DNA from: Candidatus Sumerlaeia bacterium
Lineage (GTDB): Bacteria > Sumerlaeota > Sumerlaeia > JABWBI01
DNA length: 37,558 nt
Assembly: GCA_013360565.1 (NCBI GenBank)
Contig: JABWBI010000007.1
Span: 1 to 37,558, forward strand
Direction of reading: 5' to 3'
The number at the start of each line of letters is the position of its first letter. Within the stretch, counting starts at the first letter, position 1. This document shows positions 8,491 to 16,763 of this stretch, in pieces. The position numbers and the translations under genes are program-made. Under the pieces are notes generated by a model. That model did no database searches and was not told the DNA's origin. It saw only the letters and a program-made list of their open reading frames with translations.

Positions 8491-11400
8491 TCACGGGCTG
8501 GCGGCGAAAGCGGTGTCGCTGGCGGTCATCTCGGAGAGCTCGTCGAGGACGTCCTCGAATCGAGCCCACCGCTCGCTGAGCTGCTTCTCGAGACACTTCT
8601 CCACCAGACGGCCGAGACGTGGAGACACGCCTGTCAGCGGCGGCGGCGCGGCGGTGAGATGCTGATAGGCGAGATTGCCCTCGGTGAAAGGGGGCCGGCC
8701 CATCAGCATCTCATAGAGGGTGATGCCAAAGGCGTAGATGTCGGCTCTCCCATCCACCTCATCCCCGCGGATCTGCTCGGGAGCCATGTAGAGCGGCGTT
8801 CCGACGATCTGATTTGTCAGCGTCGCGTCGGCCAGGCGGCCCGTGAGGACCTTCGCGATCCCGAAGTCGGTGATCTTCACTTCGTCCTCGGGGTGAATGA
8901 GAATGTTGGCCGGCTTGATGTCCCGGTGAACGATCCCGCGCCGGTGCGCATAGGCCAGCGCCTCGGCCATCTGACGGGCAAAGCGCAGCTTCTGGTCAGG
9001 CCTGAGCCCCGGGGCGCCCTTGATGTGGGTGCGGAGGGTTGGTCCGTTGACGAACTCCATGGAGATGAACCTCTGCCCTCCCAGAGCGCCAAAATCATGG
9101 ATCCGGATGATGTGAGGGTGAGTCAGCTGGCGCGCCGCGCGCACCTCCCGTTTCAGGCGCTCGACAATTTCCTCGTTCGCCGCGAGCTCGGGGGGAAGGA
9201 TTTTGAGCGCCACCGTCTCGTCGAGGGTCTTGTCATGGGCTCGGTAGACGCGGCCCATGCCTCCGACACCGACCTCCTCCTCGAGATTGAAGCGCTCTTT
9301 GAAGAGGTGATCTCCAATCGAAGCCAGGGCAGCGGCCGACGTCAGATTGGCTGTCGCAAACACCTGCGTTCTCACCTGCTCGACCAGATCCTCGTACCGC
9401 GTCCGGATGTCACGGAAGCCGATGTCAGCGCCGTAGAGGTTCTTCCAGGCCTCGAGGGCCTTGTCGGGCTGCCCTGCCTCCAGAAAGAGTTCCCCGAGTT
9501 GGTAGTGGAGCGGCTTCGAGGCGTCGTCCAGCGGAACCCCGTGCATCGACTGCCACGCCAAGTCGGGCATGCGCTTTTCCAGATAGGCCCGCGTCAGAGC
9601 CATCCGCACGGGCCGGAAGAGAAACACATCGTCCTGAATCGGCTGCAGAACCCGGAGCGCATCGTCGTGTCGTGACACGTCGAGATAGCGCTGTCCCAGC
9701 CTCAGGCGATTTTCGGCCGTGTCATGTTGCCGGACGATCTCCTCCTCACAGCGCAGAAGAGTCTCGATCAGATCGGTGCTCTTGGGGTCGATCTGCAGGC
9801 CCCTCTCACAGACTTCGCGTGCCCGCGTCAGCTCCCCCCGGTGGAGCAGCAACAGGCCGAGCGCCTGAATGGCGTCCAGGTTGCTCTGCCCGGTCGTGGC
9901 GGCGCGCTCGACCTTCTGCATGAGCGGCAATGTCTCCTCGCGCGAGACCTGCCGGATCACCGTCAGCTGAGACGCCGCCTCCGCCAGGTCGCCCTGATCG
10001 GTCAACAGGTCCGCCAGAAGCAGCCGCACGCGGTCGGCGCTCTCGCCCGGCAGCGTGTCGAGGAGCCGGGAGAGGAGCTTTGTGATCTGCGGGACGAGCT
10101 CGGGGTGACTCCGGACGGTCTGCCGCACCTCGGCCAAGCCATCGGAGATCTGCCCCGACTCGAGGAGCGCCCGCGCGAGGATCATCTGCGCCACGGCATC
10201 CCCTGTGCTCTCGCGTGCCACCTCGCGGTGCAAGGCGATCGTCTCGGGGTCATGCTTGCCCAGACGGCTCAGGGCGATCGAGAGGTGGCGCCGCCAGACC
10301 AGGGACTGAGGGTCTGCCTCTCGCAGCCGGTGATAGTGCGTCGCCGCCCGCTCGTAGTCTTTTGCCTCAAAGGCGGCTCGGGCCAACAGTTCGCGGGACT
10401 GCAGATCGGGAGCCGGCATGGCGCGTTCGATCTCGCACGCCCGGCGGTGCGCCTCGGCCGCTGAGCCCTGGTCCAGCAGCATCCGGATCACCACCAGCCC
10501 CATCACGGGATCATCGGGGTGACGCTCCGCCAGATCCTCCGCGAGCTCGTTGACACGGGGGTCATTGAGGCCAGACGAGGCACAGGCGAGGAGGAGCGCC
10601 CGGAGATCATCGGCCTGGGTGGGGGGATCATCGAGTAGACGCCGATAGGCCTCCCGCGCCATCTGGTCGCTCCGCCGGTTCCGGGCGCAGGCCAGACCGA
10701 ACGCCAGCCAGCGGCTCTGGCTCTCCGGTTCCCGCTGAGCGAGGCGGCCCAGAATCTCGGCCCTCTCCTCCGCCCGGCCAGAGCGCTCGAGGCACTCGGC
10801 CAAGGCCTCGAGCACCACGGCCGGGCAATCCCGCTGGGCCAGTGCCAGGACACCGCAGGCCTGCATGAGATCATCTCGCCTTCCCTGCTCGGCCAGGAGA
10901 CTGGCCAAGCGCACGACGACCGGTCCCGCCGGGGGCGGAGTGGACCGCAGGAGACGGCCCAGCGATTCATCGATGCCGCCTCCGCCTCGGCTGGCCGCGG
11001 CGAGCACTCGGACCGTGAGAGCATGAGGCTCGGCGGGACTGCCAGGAGGCAGAAGCCTTTCGACGGCTGTCACTTCATCCCACGCCTGCCGCGCGATGAG
11101 CCCCGAGGCCCGGCACAGCAGCGCCCACGGGTCGTGGGGCTTCGAGGCCAAGACCATCTCTGCGGCCGTGCCAACACCGGCCTCCGCCGTCAGGCCCTGC
11201 TCGACGGCGGCGCGACAGAGCGCCTCCGAGACCGTGGCACTTGCGCGGCCCAGGCGAACCTCCGCAGCCGCTATTCGCACGAAATCCCCGTCGAGCCTGC
11301 CGACGGCGACCTGCGCCTCGACCAGCAGACTGCCCATGCGCTGGTCGTCAGGATGGCCACGCACGAACTCTCTCAGGTGAGGCAGGGCCTCCTTCGCCCG

Positions 11401-13401
11401 TCCCCTGGCCATCAGGACTCGCCCAGTGACTCGCAGGAGATCGGGGTCCTCGGGATGAGCCTTGGCCATCTCGGCAAACAGACGAATCGCATCGTCGCTC
11501 TCGTCGCCAAGGGCGAGCAGGCAGCGCGCGAGTGCCCATCGGTTCTCGGGCGTGGGCCGAGCAGCCGCCAGCTCCTGCAAGAGCGGCTTGGACTCCGGGT
11601 CGAATCGGCCCAGGGCGCCGTAGGCCTCGGCGAGCGCGAGACGGGTCTCCGCATCGCCGGGCTTGGACTTGACGATGGGAGCGAGGAGGCGAATCACCTC
11701 GGCCCATCTGCCGGCGGCGCGCGCCTCCTGAATCTGGCGTCTCACCCGCCGTCCCCTCGAAATTGCACGGTGGCCGAAGCCGACGGCGATCAGAATCGCG
11801 ATGCCCGTGGTGACGTAGACCAGCATCCGGCGCCGTCGCTCCGGCGCCGTCACCTCTGCCAAGACATCGAGAGCCAGGGCATTCGAGGGATTGACCGCCA
11901 GAGCCTGCTCGGCAAGCGTCCGCGCCTGCTCTGTCTCTCCACCCTGCAGCGCCTGGCTCGCCAGCACGGCCATGCTCTGGACTCGGTCCGTCGCCGCCTG
12001 AATTGCGGTGGCGAGGCGCTCACGCTGGCCCGGCAGCCAGTGACCGGCATTGGCTGGATTCCCAGAGGGCGACACCCAGTGAAAATCCCCCACTTCACAC
12101 TCGACGCCCAGACGCACGGCCGTCGCGGACACCCGGCCTCGGCGGTCGACGAGGATGACGGCGTCGAGGTCCCCGCTTCCATCGAGGTCTGCGAGCAGTG
12201 GAGCTCCACTCAGCCTTCCCCCGAGCGAGACCGAGGGACCCCGCTCTCCCCCCGACTCATCGAATCGGTGAACTTCGAGTGCGCCGTCCGCATTGCCCTG
12301 GACCACAATGGCCGAGCGAGGGCCCGTGGCCGCGACGGAGGTCGTCGTGGCGGGAGCGCGGAGCAGCGACTCGCCCCACACCTCCTGGCGCGTGAGCCCG
12401 TCCATGGCCAGCACACGTCGCGGCGTCGTGGCGATGACCACACCCGACCCCGCCTCACCAACTGCGGAGAGGACGCCGAACATCGTCCCCGCCTCACCGA
12501 TCAGGCCATTGCTGAGTGCCACGAGCCCAGGGCCTGCGCCATCGACGCTCTCCTGATACCCCAGGATCACGAGCTGGCCCGCGTTGTCGGCGAAGATGAT
12601 TTCGCACCGCCCCCCACCGGCGGCACCTCCGTACACATCCGCCAGAGTGATGGTGGAAGCCAGCGCCGCCCGGCCGCTCCAGCCGAAGAGGCGCGTGCCT
12701 TCGCCCGTCAAGACGGCGAGCGAACCCACCCGGTCAGAGACGACGATGTCATCGAGCCCGTCTCCCGTCACGTCGCCGATGGACGGCCCGAAGCCGCTGC
12801 TCGTGACGAGAGGGACCGTGTGCCGAACGTGGGCCCCATTGCCCTGCGTCTCGCCAGTCAAAATGAGCATCTGAGACGGATTGGCGCCGACGATGACAAC
12901 TTCATCTCGCCCATCCCCGTCCAGATCGGCAACCGTGGGACGCGAGGTCACCTCCATGCCCAGCTCAAGGGTCTGGACGAGACCACCACTTGCGCCGTCA
13001 ATGACGTGCAGGCGCCCCCGTTCATCGGGGAGGAACAGATCGAAGGCCACATCTGCTCCCAGGGCCGCCGCCGCCCCTTCCTTCAGGTTGGCGCCATCCA
13101 CCCGGGCTCGCCAGAGGGGATCGCCCGTCGACCCGTCGATGGCCAGAAGGTCCCCCTGGAGGTCTGCCACAAAGACATCGAGCCCGCCGTCGGCGTCCAA
13201 GTCCGCCAAGAGTGGGGCCAGCGGATGGCTGAATCGCAGCTCCCGGCTCCACATCTCGACCTCGCCCTGCGCCCGCGCGATCTCGCCGTGGAGCGAAACG
13301 AGAGCCGCCGCGATGGCCAGGGCCATCGGACCACGCTGGAGGAGCGATGAGATGAAACCCACGGGGACGGGAAACCACCTGCGACTGTGGTCACTCCCCA
13401 T
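8491..13401 (-). CDS. Ser/Thr protein kinase with exported propeller, one TM helix, TPR array and C-terminal kinase
   Basis: About 1636 residues. A signal-like hydrophobic stretch near the N-terminus is followed by a propeller of FG-GAP or PQQ-like blades (about 50-440; ADLDGDGRDEVVIV, DVTGDGLDDIVV). A single membrane helix lies at about 525-544, followed by RRVRR, which predicts a cytoplasmic side after it. Residues 550-1330 are mostly TPR-like helical repeats. A complete Hanks-type kinase occupies about 1371-1623: glycine loop GVGGMGRV, Lys 1400 in VALKIL, HRDIKPAN with Asp 1494, DFG at 1512, and GTPLYMAPE. All catalytic residues are present. The gene order implies sensing outside and phosphorylation inside. 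The start is uncertain: ATG at 13401 has a close AGGA, and TTG 13428 and GTG 13422 are in frame upstream. The gene is divergent from modB. Confidence 0.9.
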   Translation of the reverse strand: MGSDHSRRWFPVPVGFISSLLQRGPMALAIAAALVSLHGEIARAQGEVEMWSRELRFSHPLAPLLADLDADGGLDVFVADLQGDLLAIDGSTGDPLWRARVDGANLKEGAAAALGADVAFDLFLPDERGRLHVIDGASGGLVQTLELGMEVTSRPTVADLDGDGRDEVVIVGANPSQMLILTGETQGNGAHVRHTVPLVTSSGFGPSIGDVTGDGLDDIVVSDRVGSLAVLTGEGTRLFGWSGRAALASTITLADVYGGAAGGGRCEIIFADNAGQLVILGYQESVDGAGPGLVALSNGLIGEAGTMFGVLSAVGEAGSGVVIATTPRRVLAMDGLTRQEVWGESLLRAPATTTSVAATGPRSAIVVQGNADGALEVHRFDESGGERGPSVSLGGRLSGAPLLADLDGSGDLDAVILVDRRGRVSATAVRLGVECEVGDFHWVSPSGNPANAGHWLPGQRERLATAIQAATDRVQSMAVLASQALQGGETEQARTLAEQALAVNPSNALALDVLAEVTAPERRRRMLVYVTTGIAILIAVGFGHRAISRGRRVRRQIQEARAAGRWAEVIRLLAPIVKSKPGDAETRLALAEAYGALGRFDPESKPLLQELAAARPTPENRWALARCLLALGDESDDAIRLFAEMAKAHPEDPDLLRVTGRVLMARGRAKEALPHLREFVRGHPDDQRMGSLLVEAQVAVGRLDGDFVRIAAAEVRLGRASATVSEALCRAAVEQGLTAEAGVGTAAEMVLASKPHDPWALLCRASGLIARQAWDEVTAVERLLPPGSPAEPHALTVRVLAAASRGGGGIDESLGRLLRSTPPPAGPVVVRLASLLAEQGRRDDLMQACGVLALAQRDCPAVVLEALAECLERSGRAEERAEILGRLAQREPESQSRWLAFGLACARNRRSDQMAREAYRRLLDDPPTQADDLRALLLACASSGLNDPRVNELAEDLAERHPDDPVMGLVVIRMLLDQGSAAEAHRRACEIERAMPAPDLQSRELLARAAFEAKDYERAATHYHRLREADPQSLVWRRHLSIALSRLGKHDPETIALHREVARESTGDAVAQMILARALLESGQISDGLAEVRQTVRSHPELVPQITKLLSRLLDTLPGESADRVRLLLADLLTDQGDLAEAASQLTVIRQVSREETLPLMQKVERAATTGQSNLDAIQALGLLLLHRGELTRAREVCERGLQIDPKSTDLIETLLRCEEEIVRQHDTAENRLRLGQRYLDVSRHDDALRVLQPIQDDVFLFRPVRMALTRAYLEKRMPDLAWQSMHGVPLDDASKPLHYQLGELFLEAGQPDKALEAWKNLYGADIGFRDIRTRYEDLVEQVRTQVFATANLTSAAALASIGDHLFKERFNLEEEVGVGGMGRVYRAHDKTLDETVALKILPPELAANEEIVERLKREVRAARQLTHPHIIRIHDFGALGGQRFISMEFVNGPTLRTHIKGAPGLRPDQKLRFARQMAEALAYAHRRGIVHRDIKPANILIHPEDEVKITDFGIAKVLTGRLADATLTNQIVGTPLYMAPEQIRGDEVDGRADIYAFGITLYEMLMGRPPFTEGNLAYQHLTAAPPPLTGVSPRLGRLVEKCLEKQLSERWARFEDVLDELSEMTASDTAFAASP

Positions 13402-13532
13402 CTTCCTGTCGGCACTGGCCACGATCAAACTCTTTTTGGCGGGGCGCCGAGCGGGTCGCGAGGGTCAGCCTTGCCATTCTGACACGCCGGGCCTCATTCT
13501 TCCTCCTTCACAAGACTGTCCCGAGCCCTCCC

Positions 13533-14204
13533 GTGTTTGAATACGATCGCTTCCTGTACCCCCTCCTGCTGAGCCTTCGCGTCGCCACCCTCGCCACGCT
13601 GGCGGCAGGCGTCCTGGGTTTGGCCATCGCCCATCTGCTCGCCAAGGGCCGCTTCTGGGGGAAGGAAGCGATCGATGTCCTGGTCACACTGCCGCTCGTC
13701 CTGCCGCCGGTCGTCACAGGGTACCTGCTGCTTGTGCTGTTGGGCAAGCAAGGGCCTCTCGGTGCCGCTCTGGCCCAGGTGGGGATCCACGTCCTCTTCA
13801 CCTGGCAGGCAGCGGTGATCGCGGCCACCGCCGCAGCGCTCCCCTTCATGGTCAAGACGAGCCGGGCGGCCTTGGAAGAGGTCGACCCCGAACTCGAGAT
13901 CACGGCCCATCTGCTCGGCTATGGCCGATGGGGCACCTTCTGGCACGTGTCGCTCCCGCTGGCTCGGCGGGGCATCATCGCCGGACTCGTCCTGAGCTTT
14001 GCGCGGGCGCTGGGCGAGTTCGGCGCGACCCTGATGCTGGCCGGAAACACGCCGGGCCGGACGAACACACTCGCCCTGGAGATCTACGCCGCCAGTGAAT
14101 CGGGGGAGACGGGGCGCGTCTGGCTCCTCGTGGTGGCTCTCATCCTCGTCAGCTTCGTGATCCTGTACACGGCCAATCGACTCACTGCCCGCGATCCGCG
14201 TTGA
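13533..14204 (+). CDS. modB: Molybdate ABC transporter permease ModB
   Basis: This is the inner-membrane permease subunit that forms the channel for molybdate, working with periplasmic ModA and ATPase ModC. The 223-aa protein has about five or six hydrophobic helices. The PLVLPPVVTGYLLLVLLGK segment is typical of ModB, and the EAA loop, which contacts the ATPase, is visible as EITAHLLGYGRWGTFWHVSL. The C-terminal part FARALGEFGATLMLAGN is also family-specific. The start is a GTG with no strong ribosome site. Neither modA nor modC lies beside it: upstream is the divergent kinase gene and downstream a HAD enzyme. The transporter is therefore split or this permease borrows partners encoded elsewhere. 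Tungstate or sulfate transport is possible but less likely given the motif match. Confidence 0.9.
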   Translation: MFEYDRFLYPLLLSLRVATLATLAAGVLGLAIAHLLAKGRFWGKEAIDVLVTLPLVLPPVVTGYLLLVLLGKQGPLGAALAQVGIHVLFTWQAAVIAATAAALPFMVKTSRAALEEVDPELEITAHLLGYGRWGTFWHVSLPLARRGIIAGLVLSFARALGEFGATLMLAGNTPGRTNTLALEIYAASESGETGRVWLLVVALILVSFVILYTANRLTARDPR

Positions 14205-14259
14205 CGATGCAACCGCACTTCGCGTCCGATGTCATATACGCAGTGCAGAATGGAATCCG

Positions 14260-14292
14260 CCGGCGCCAAGAAATCCTTTACAGCGGCGCCGG
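14260..14292 (+). other. GC-rich inverted repeat between modB and HAD gene
   Basis: CCGGCGCC at 14260-14267 is the exact reverse complement of GGCGCCGG at 14285-14292, separated by 17 nt. It would fold into a strong hairpin in RNA. There is no T-run after it, so it is not a classical intrinsic terminator. It could act as a transcript-stabilising or attenuating structure between the two genes, or be a chance feature of GC-rich DNA. Confidence 0.4.
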
Positions 14293-14330
14293 TGCTTCTC
14301 CATACACAGGGTCCCCGAGGTGCCCGCCCC

Positions 14331-15020
14331 ATGTCCCTTGCGCCTTTCGCCGTGATCTTCGATGCCGACGGCGTGCTGTTCGACTCCGAGCGGCTGAGTC
14401 TCGCTGCCTTCCTCGAGACGGTGGCTGAGTTCGGCGCCCAGCTCGACGGGGACGACATCGTTGCGAACTGTGGCCAGACCGACGCGGCCATTCTCACGTA
14501 TCTCGCTCGCCACCATGGCGCGGAGATCGAGTACGAGGCGTTCAAGGCCCGCAAGTTCGAGAAGTACAGGGAGAAGGTCGCGGAGGAGCCTGTGGAGGTC
14601 TTCGAGGGCGTCGTCGACCTGCTCGACGCGCTGACCCAGCGGGAGATCCCCTTCGCCATCGCCTCGTCGGGCTCACCGGAGAAGATCGAGTTCAATCTCT
14701 TCCAGACCGGCCTCGCCGACCGCTTCCGCGTGCTCGTCAGTGGCGAGGAACTCGGGACGTCCAAGCCGGAGCCTGGTATCTTCATCCACACCGCCCAGCT
14801 CCTCGAAGTGTCGCAGAACCGCTGCGTCGTCATCGAGGACTCCGTCAACGGCGTCTCCGCCGCCAAGGCGGCCAACATGACCTGCGTCGCGGTGACCAAC
14901 ACCTTCCACCGGACGCAGCTCCGGCATGCCGATCTCGTGATCGACAGTCTCACCGAGCTGAGTTTTGTTCGCCTCCACGACCTCGCCCTGCGCCACCACG
15001 TTCAGTCCGTGCTCGGCTGA
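14331..15020 (+). CDS. HAD-superfamily hydrolase, beta-phosphoglucomutase/phosphatase-like
   Basis: A cytoplasmic HAD enzyme of the beta-phosphoglucomutase-like group, which hydrolyse or move phosphate on small metabolites through an aspartyl-phosphate. Motif I is DADGV with nucleophile Asp 11 and acid/base Asp 13. Motif II is the ASSGS segment, the motif III lysine is in TSKPEP, and motif IV is VIEDSVNGVSAA. The helical cap lies between motifs I and II. Length (229 aa) fits the family. An upstream in-frame ATG at 14229 would add 34 residues with no domain character and span the inverted repeat, so ATG 14331 is chosen. It ends one base from the stop of the convergent SprT-like gene. The substrate cannot be read from sequence; sugar phosphates or 2-phosphoglycolate are the usual ones. 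Confidence 0.88.
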   Translation: MSLAPFAVIFDADGVLFDSERLSLAAFLETVAEFGAQLDGDDIVANCGQTDAAILTYLARHHGAEIEYEAFKARKFEKYREKVAEEPVEVFEGVVDLLDALTQREIPFAIASSGSPEKIEFNLFQTGLADRFRVLVSGEELGTSKPEPGIFIHTAQLLEVSQNRCVVIEDSVNGVSAAKAANMTCVAVTNTFHRTQLRHADLVIDSLTELSFVRLHDLALRHHVQSVLG

Positions 15021-15021
15021 C

Positions 15022-15699
15022 TCAGCCCCGTTCTCCTCTCGTCCACTTCGCCAGGTGGGCCAAGGCCCGATCGAGACCTGGGTAGCGCCGCTCCGCCGCC
15101 TTGAACTCGGGCGAGTGCACGAGGCGCCGGCCATCGGGCGCGATGCGCACGGGGTGAACGGCGTGGAGGAGCTCGTGGAAGACGATGTACTCGAGGAAAA
15201 ACCGGGGCGTCCGCCGCGAGTCGAGCTCGGGATGAATGCGTATGGTGTCTGACGCCGCGTCATAGGAGCCAAAGACGATTGAGCGGCGGTTCCGGCCGCG
15301 TGGCACTCCGGTCTTTCCCCAGGAGATGCGGGTCCGGAGGGTGCCCCCGAAGTGCTCACGATTGACCGCGTCGCAGATGACCTGGAGATCGAAGTGCTTT
15401 CCCAGTGGCTGCAGACGAGGCCGCCGGCGGCGGCCTGCGGGCATCTCCCTCCGCGCGGCCTCCACAAACGATCGCAGCGCCCGCGCGGTGGTCCTGTGAG
15501 GCCGCCTCAGATGCGTGGCGAGCAGGCGCAGTGTCTCCTCCGAGGCGAGCCGGAAGCACGGATGGAGCGACAGGCGCCAGCCCTCGCCGCGGCGCCACTG
15601 GCCACGGACGGGCTGCGCGTCGGTGCCGTCGAACGTCAGGTCGATCTCGTCCCCGGCAAGGACCTCCAAGAGGCGGGTGCATTTGTCATCGGAGCCCAT
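15022..15699 (-). CDS. SprT-like zinc metalloprotease-domain protein
   Basis: A 225-aa basic protein whose C-terminal half carries the zinc-binding motif HELLHA (His 175, Glu 176, His 179), with a third candidate ligand at His 195 (LVHSPEF). Just before it are the strands RISWGK, SIVFGSYD and DTIRIHPELD, the arrangement of the SprT/Spartan-like and M48-related domain. In eukaryotes Spartan degrades DNA-protein crosslinks; bacterial SprT-like proteins are mostly uncharacterised. The N-terminal ~95 residues have an arginine-rich linker and no clear domain. The frame stays open for another 189 codons upstream, but that part overlaps the opposite-strand NUDIX gene and lacks conserved character, so ATG 15699 is used. 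Zinc protease activity is inferred from motif only. Confidence 0.75.
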   Translation of the reverse strand: MGSDDKCTRLLEVLAGDEIDLTFDGTDAQPVRGQWRRGEGWRLSLHPCFRLASEETLRLLATHLRRPHRTTARALRSFVEAARREMPAGRRRRPRLQPLGKHFDLQVICDAVNREHFGGTLRTRISWGKTGVPRGRNRRSIVFGSYDAASDTIRIHPELDSRRTPRFFLEYIVFHELLHAVHPVRIAPDGRRLVHSPEFKAAERRYPGLDRALAHLAKWTRGERG

Positions 15700-15747
15700 C
15701 GCGCAAATCCATTGCACGTGCACACCCGAGTGGTCCAGTCTCCGGGC

Positions 15748-16254
15748 ATGATTGCCCCGGAGTACCTGCCTGTCTGCGACGAGACCAACCGCGTCATCGG
15801 CCGTGCTTCCCGGGCAGTTGTCCATGCGCAGGGACTGCGTCACCGGGCTGTGCACGTCGTCCTGCTCAATTCGAAGGGCGAGATCTTCCTCCAGCGCCGC
15901 GGCCCTCAGAAGGACACATTTCCCGGGGTCTGGGACACGAGTGTGGGCGGCCATGTGCTTCCGGGCGAGGAATTCGACGAAGCCGCTGCCCGCGAGCTGG
16001 CCGAGGAGCTGGGGATCGAGGGGCAGCCCACTCGAATTGGAGACCATCCGGCCTGCGAGGAGACCGGCATGGAGTTTGTCGCCGTGTACGAGTTGGTCAC
16101 GGACCAGCCACCGCGCTGGGATGGCATCGAAGTCGCCGATGGGCAGTGGATGTCTCCCCCGGCGATCGCCGTGGGGCTCGCCGATGGCTCGCTCTCCGCG
16201 ACACCCGCGTTCTGCCGGACATTCGAACTGTGGCGCCGAATGAGAGGTCGATGA
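15748..16254 (+). CDS. NUDIX hydrolase, Idi/YfcD-like
   Basis: NUDIX enzymes hydrolyse nucleoside diphosphates linked to another group. The complete Nudix box G-x5-E-x7-R-E-L-x-E-E-L-G-I is visible at GHVLPGEEF through REL and EELGI. The N-terminal half, with CDETNRVIGRASR followed by HRAVHVVLLNSKGEIFLQRR, is typical of the isopentenyl-diphosphate-isomerase-like NUDIX subgroup (YfcD type), most of whose members are hydrolases of unknown substrate. Length 168 aa is normal. The start ATG 15748 lacks a good ribosome site but aligns with the usual N-terminus. It is divergent from the SprT-like gene (48 bp apart) and 10 bp upstream of the PtsN-like gene, so it is probably the first gene of the long plus-strand operon. 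Confidence 0.9.
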   Translation: MIAPEYLPVCDETNRVIGRASRAVVHAQGLRHRAVHVVLLNSKGEIFLQRRGPQKDTFPGVWDTSVGGHVLPGEEFDEAAARELAEELGIEGQPTRIGDHPACEETGMEFVAVYELVTDQPPRWDGIEVADGQWMSPPAIAVGLADGSLSATPAFCRTFELWRRMRGR

Positions 16255-16264
16255 GTCGCACCCC

Positions 16265-16753
16265 ATGAAGCTCGCCGATCTGCTCCATCAGGATGTCGTC
16301 GTGGATGCCATGCAGGCCACGGACGCGACGCAGGCCATTGACGAGCTTCTGGCCCGGCTGGTGTCCACCGGCCGTCTTCGCGAGACCGACCGCGCTCGCG
16401 CGCGCGAGATCGTCCTGGCGCGCGAGCGCTCCATGTCCACCGGCATCGGGCACGGGGTCGCCATCCCTCACGGCACGGTGCCCGGTCTCGACGGCGTCCT
16501 CGGAGCTCTGGGGCGGTCAACGGGGGGAATTGAGTTCGCCGCGCTTGACGGCAATCCGGTTCACATCGTCGTCCTCGTGCTCGTGGGCGAGAGCGCCTAT
16601 CGCCAGCACATCCGCACGCTCGCCATTGTCAGCCGCCTGCTCAACAGTGCCTCGCTCCGCGCCCAGCTCCTCCAGGCCACGGAGCCCGCCTCCATGATGC
16701 GTGCCATCGAGGCCGAGGAGAGCAGCGGGTCGCGCCTGAATCAGGCCCTCTGA
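16265..16753 (+). CDS. ptsN: PTS fructose/nitrogen-type EIIA domain protein (PtsN-like)
   Basis: A single EIIA domain of the fructose/mannitol family (162 aa). The phosphorylatable histidine is His 69 in GIGHGVAIPHGTV, the expected context. The remaining helices and strands (PVHIVVLVLVGESAYRQHIRTLAIVSRLL) follow the family. Stand-alone proteins of this kind usually act in regulation (the nitrogen PTS, affecting potassium and nitrogen homeostasis) rather than sugar uptake, and receive phosphate from HPr/NPr. No EIIB, EIIC, HPr or EI gene is nearby, supporting a regulatory role. The gene ends 10 bp before the O-antigen-ligase/TPR gene, so it is likely co-transcribed with an envelope or carbamate-kinase operon. 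The symbol is given by similarity of architecture only. Confidence 0.85.
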   Translation: MKLADLLHQDVVVDAMQATDATQAIDELLARLVSTGRLRETDRARAREIVLARERSMSTGIGHGVAIPHGTVPGLDGVLGALGRSTGGIEFAALDGNPVHIVVLVLVGESAYRQHIRTLAIVSRLLNSASLRAQLLQATEPASMMRAIEAEESSGSRLNQAL

Positions 16754-16763
16754 GCGCGCGGCC

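Noticed and set aside
15700-16266. Long upstream extension of the SprT-like frame on the minus strand
   Set aside because: It lies opposite the NUDIX gene, whose Nudix box is intact, and has no conserved protein character.
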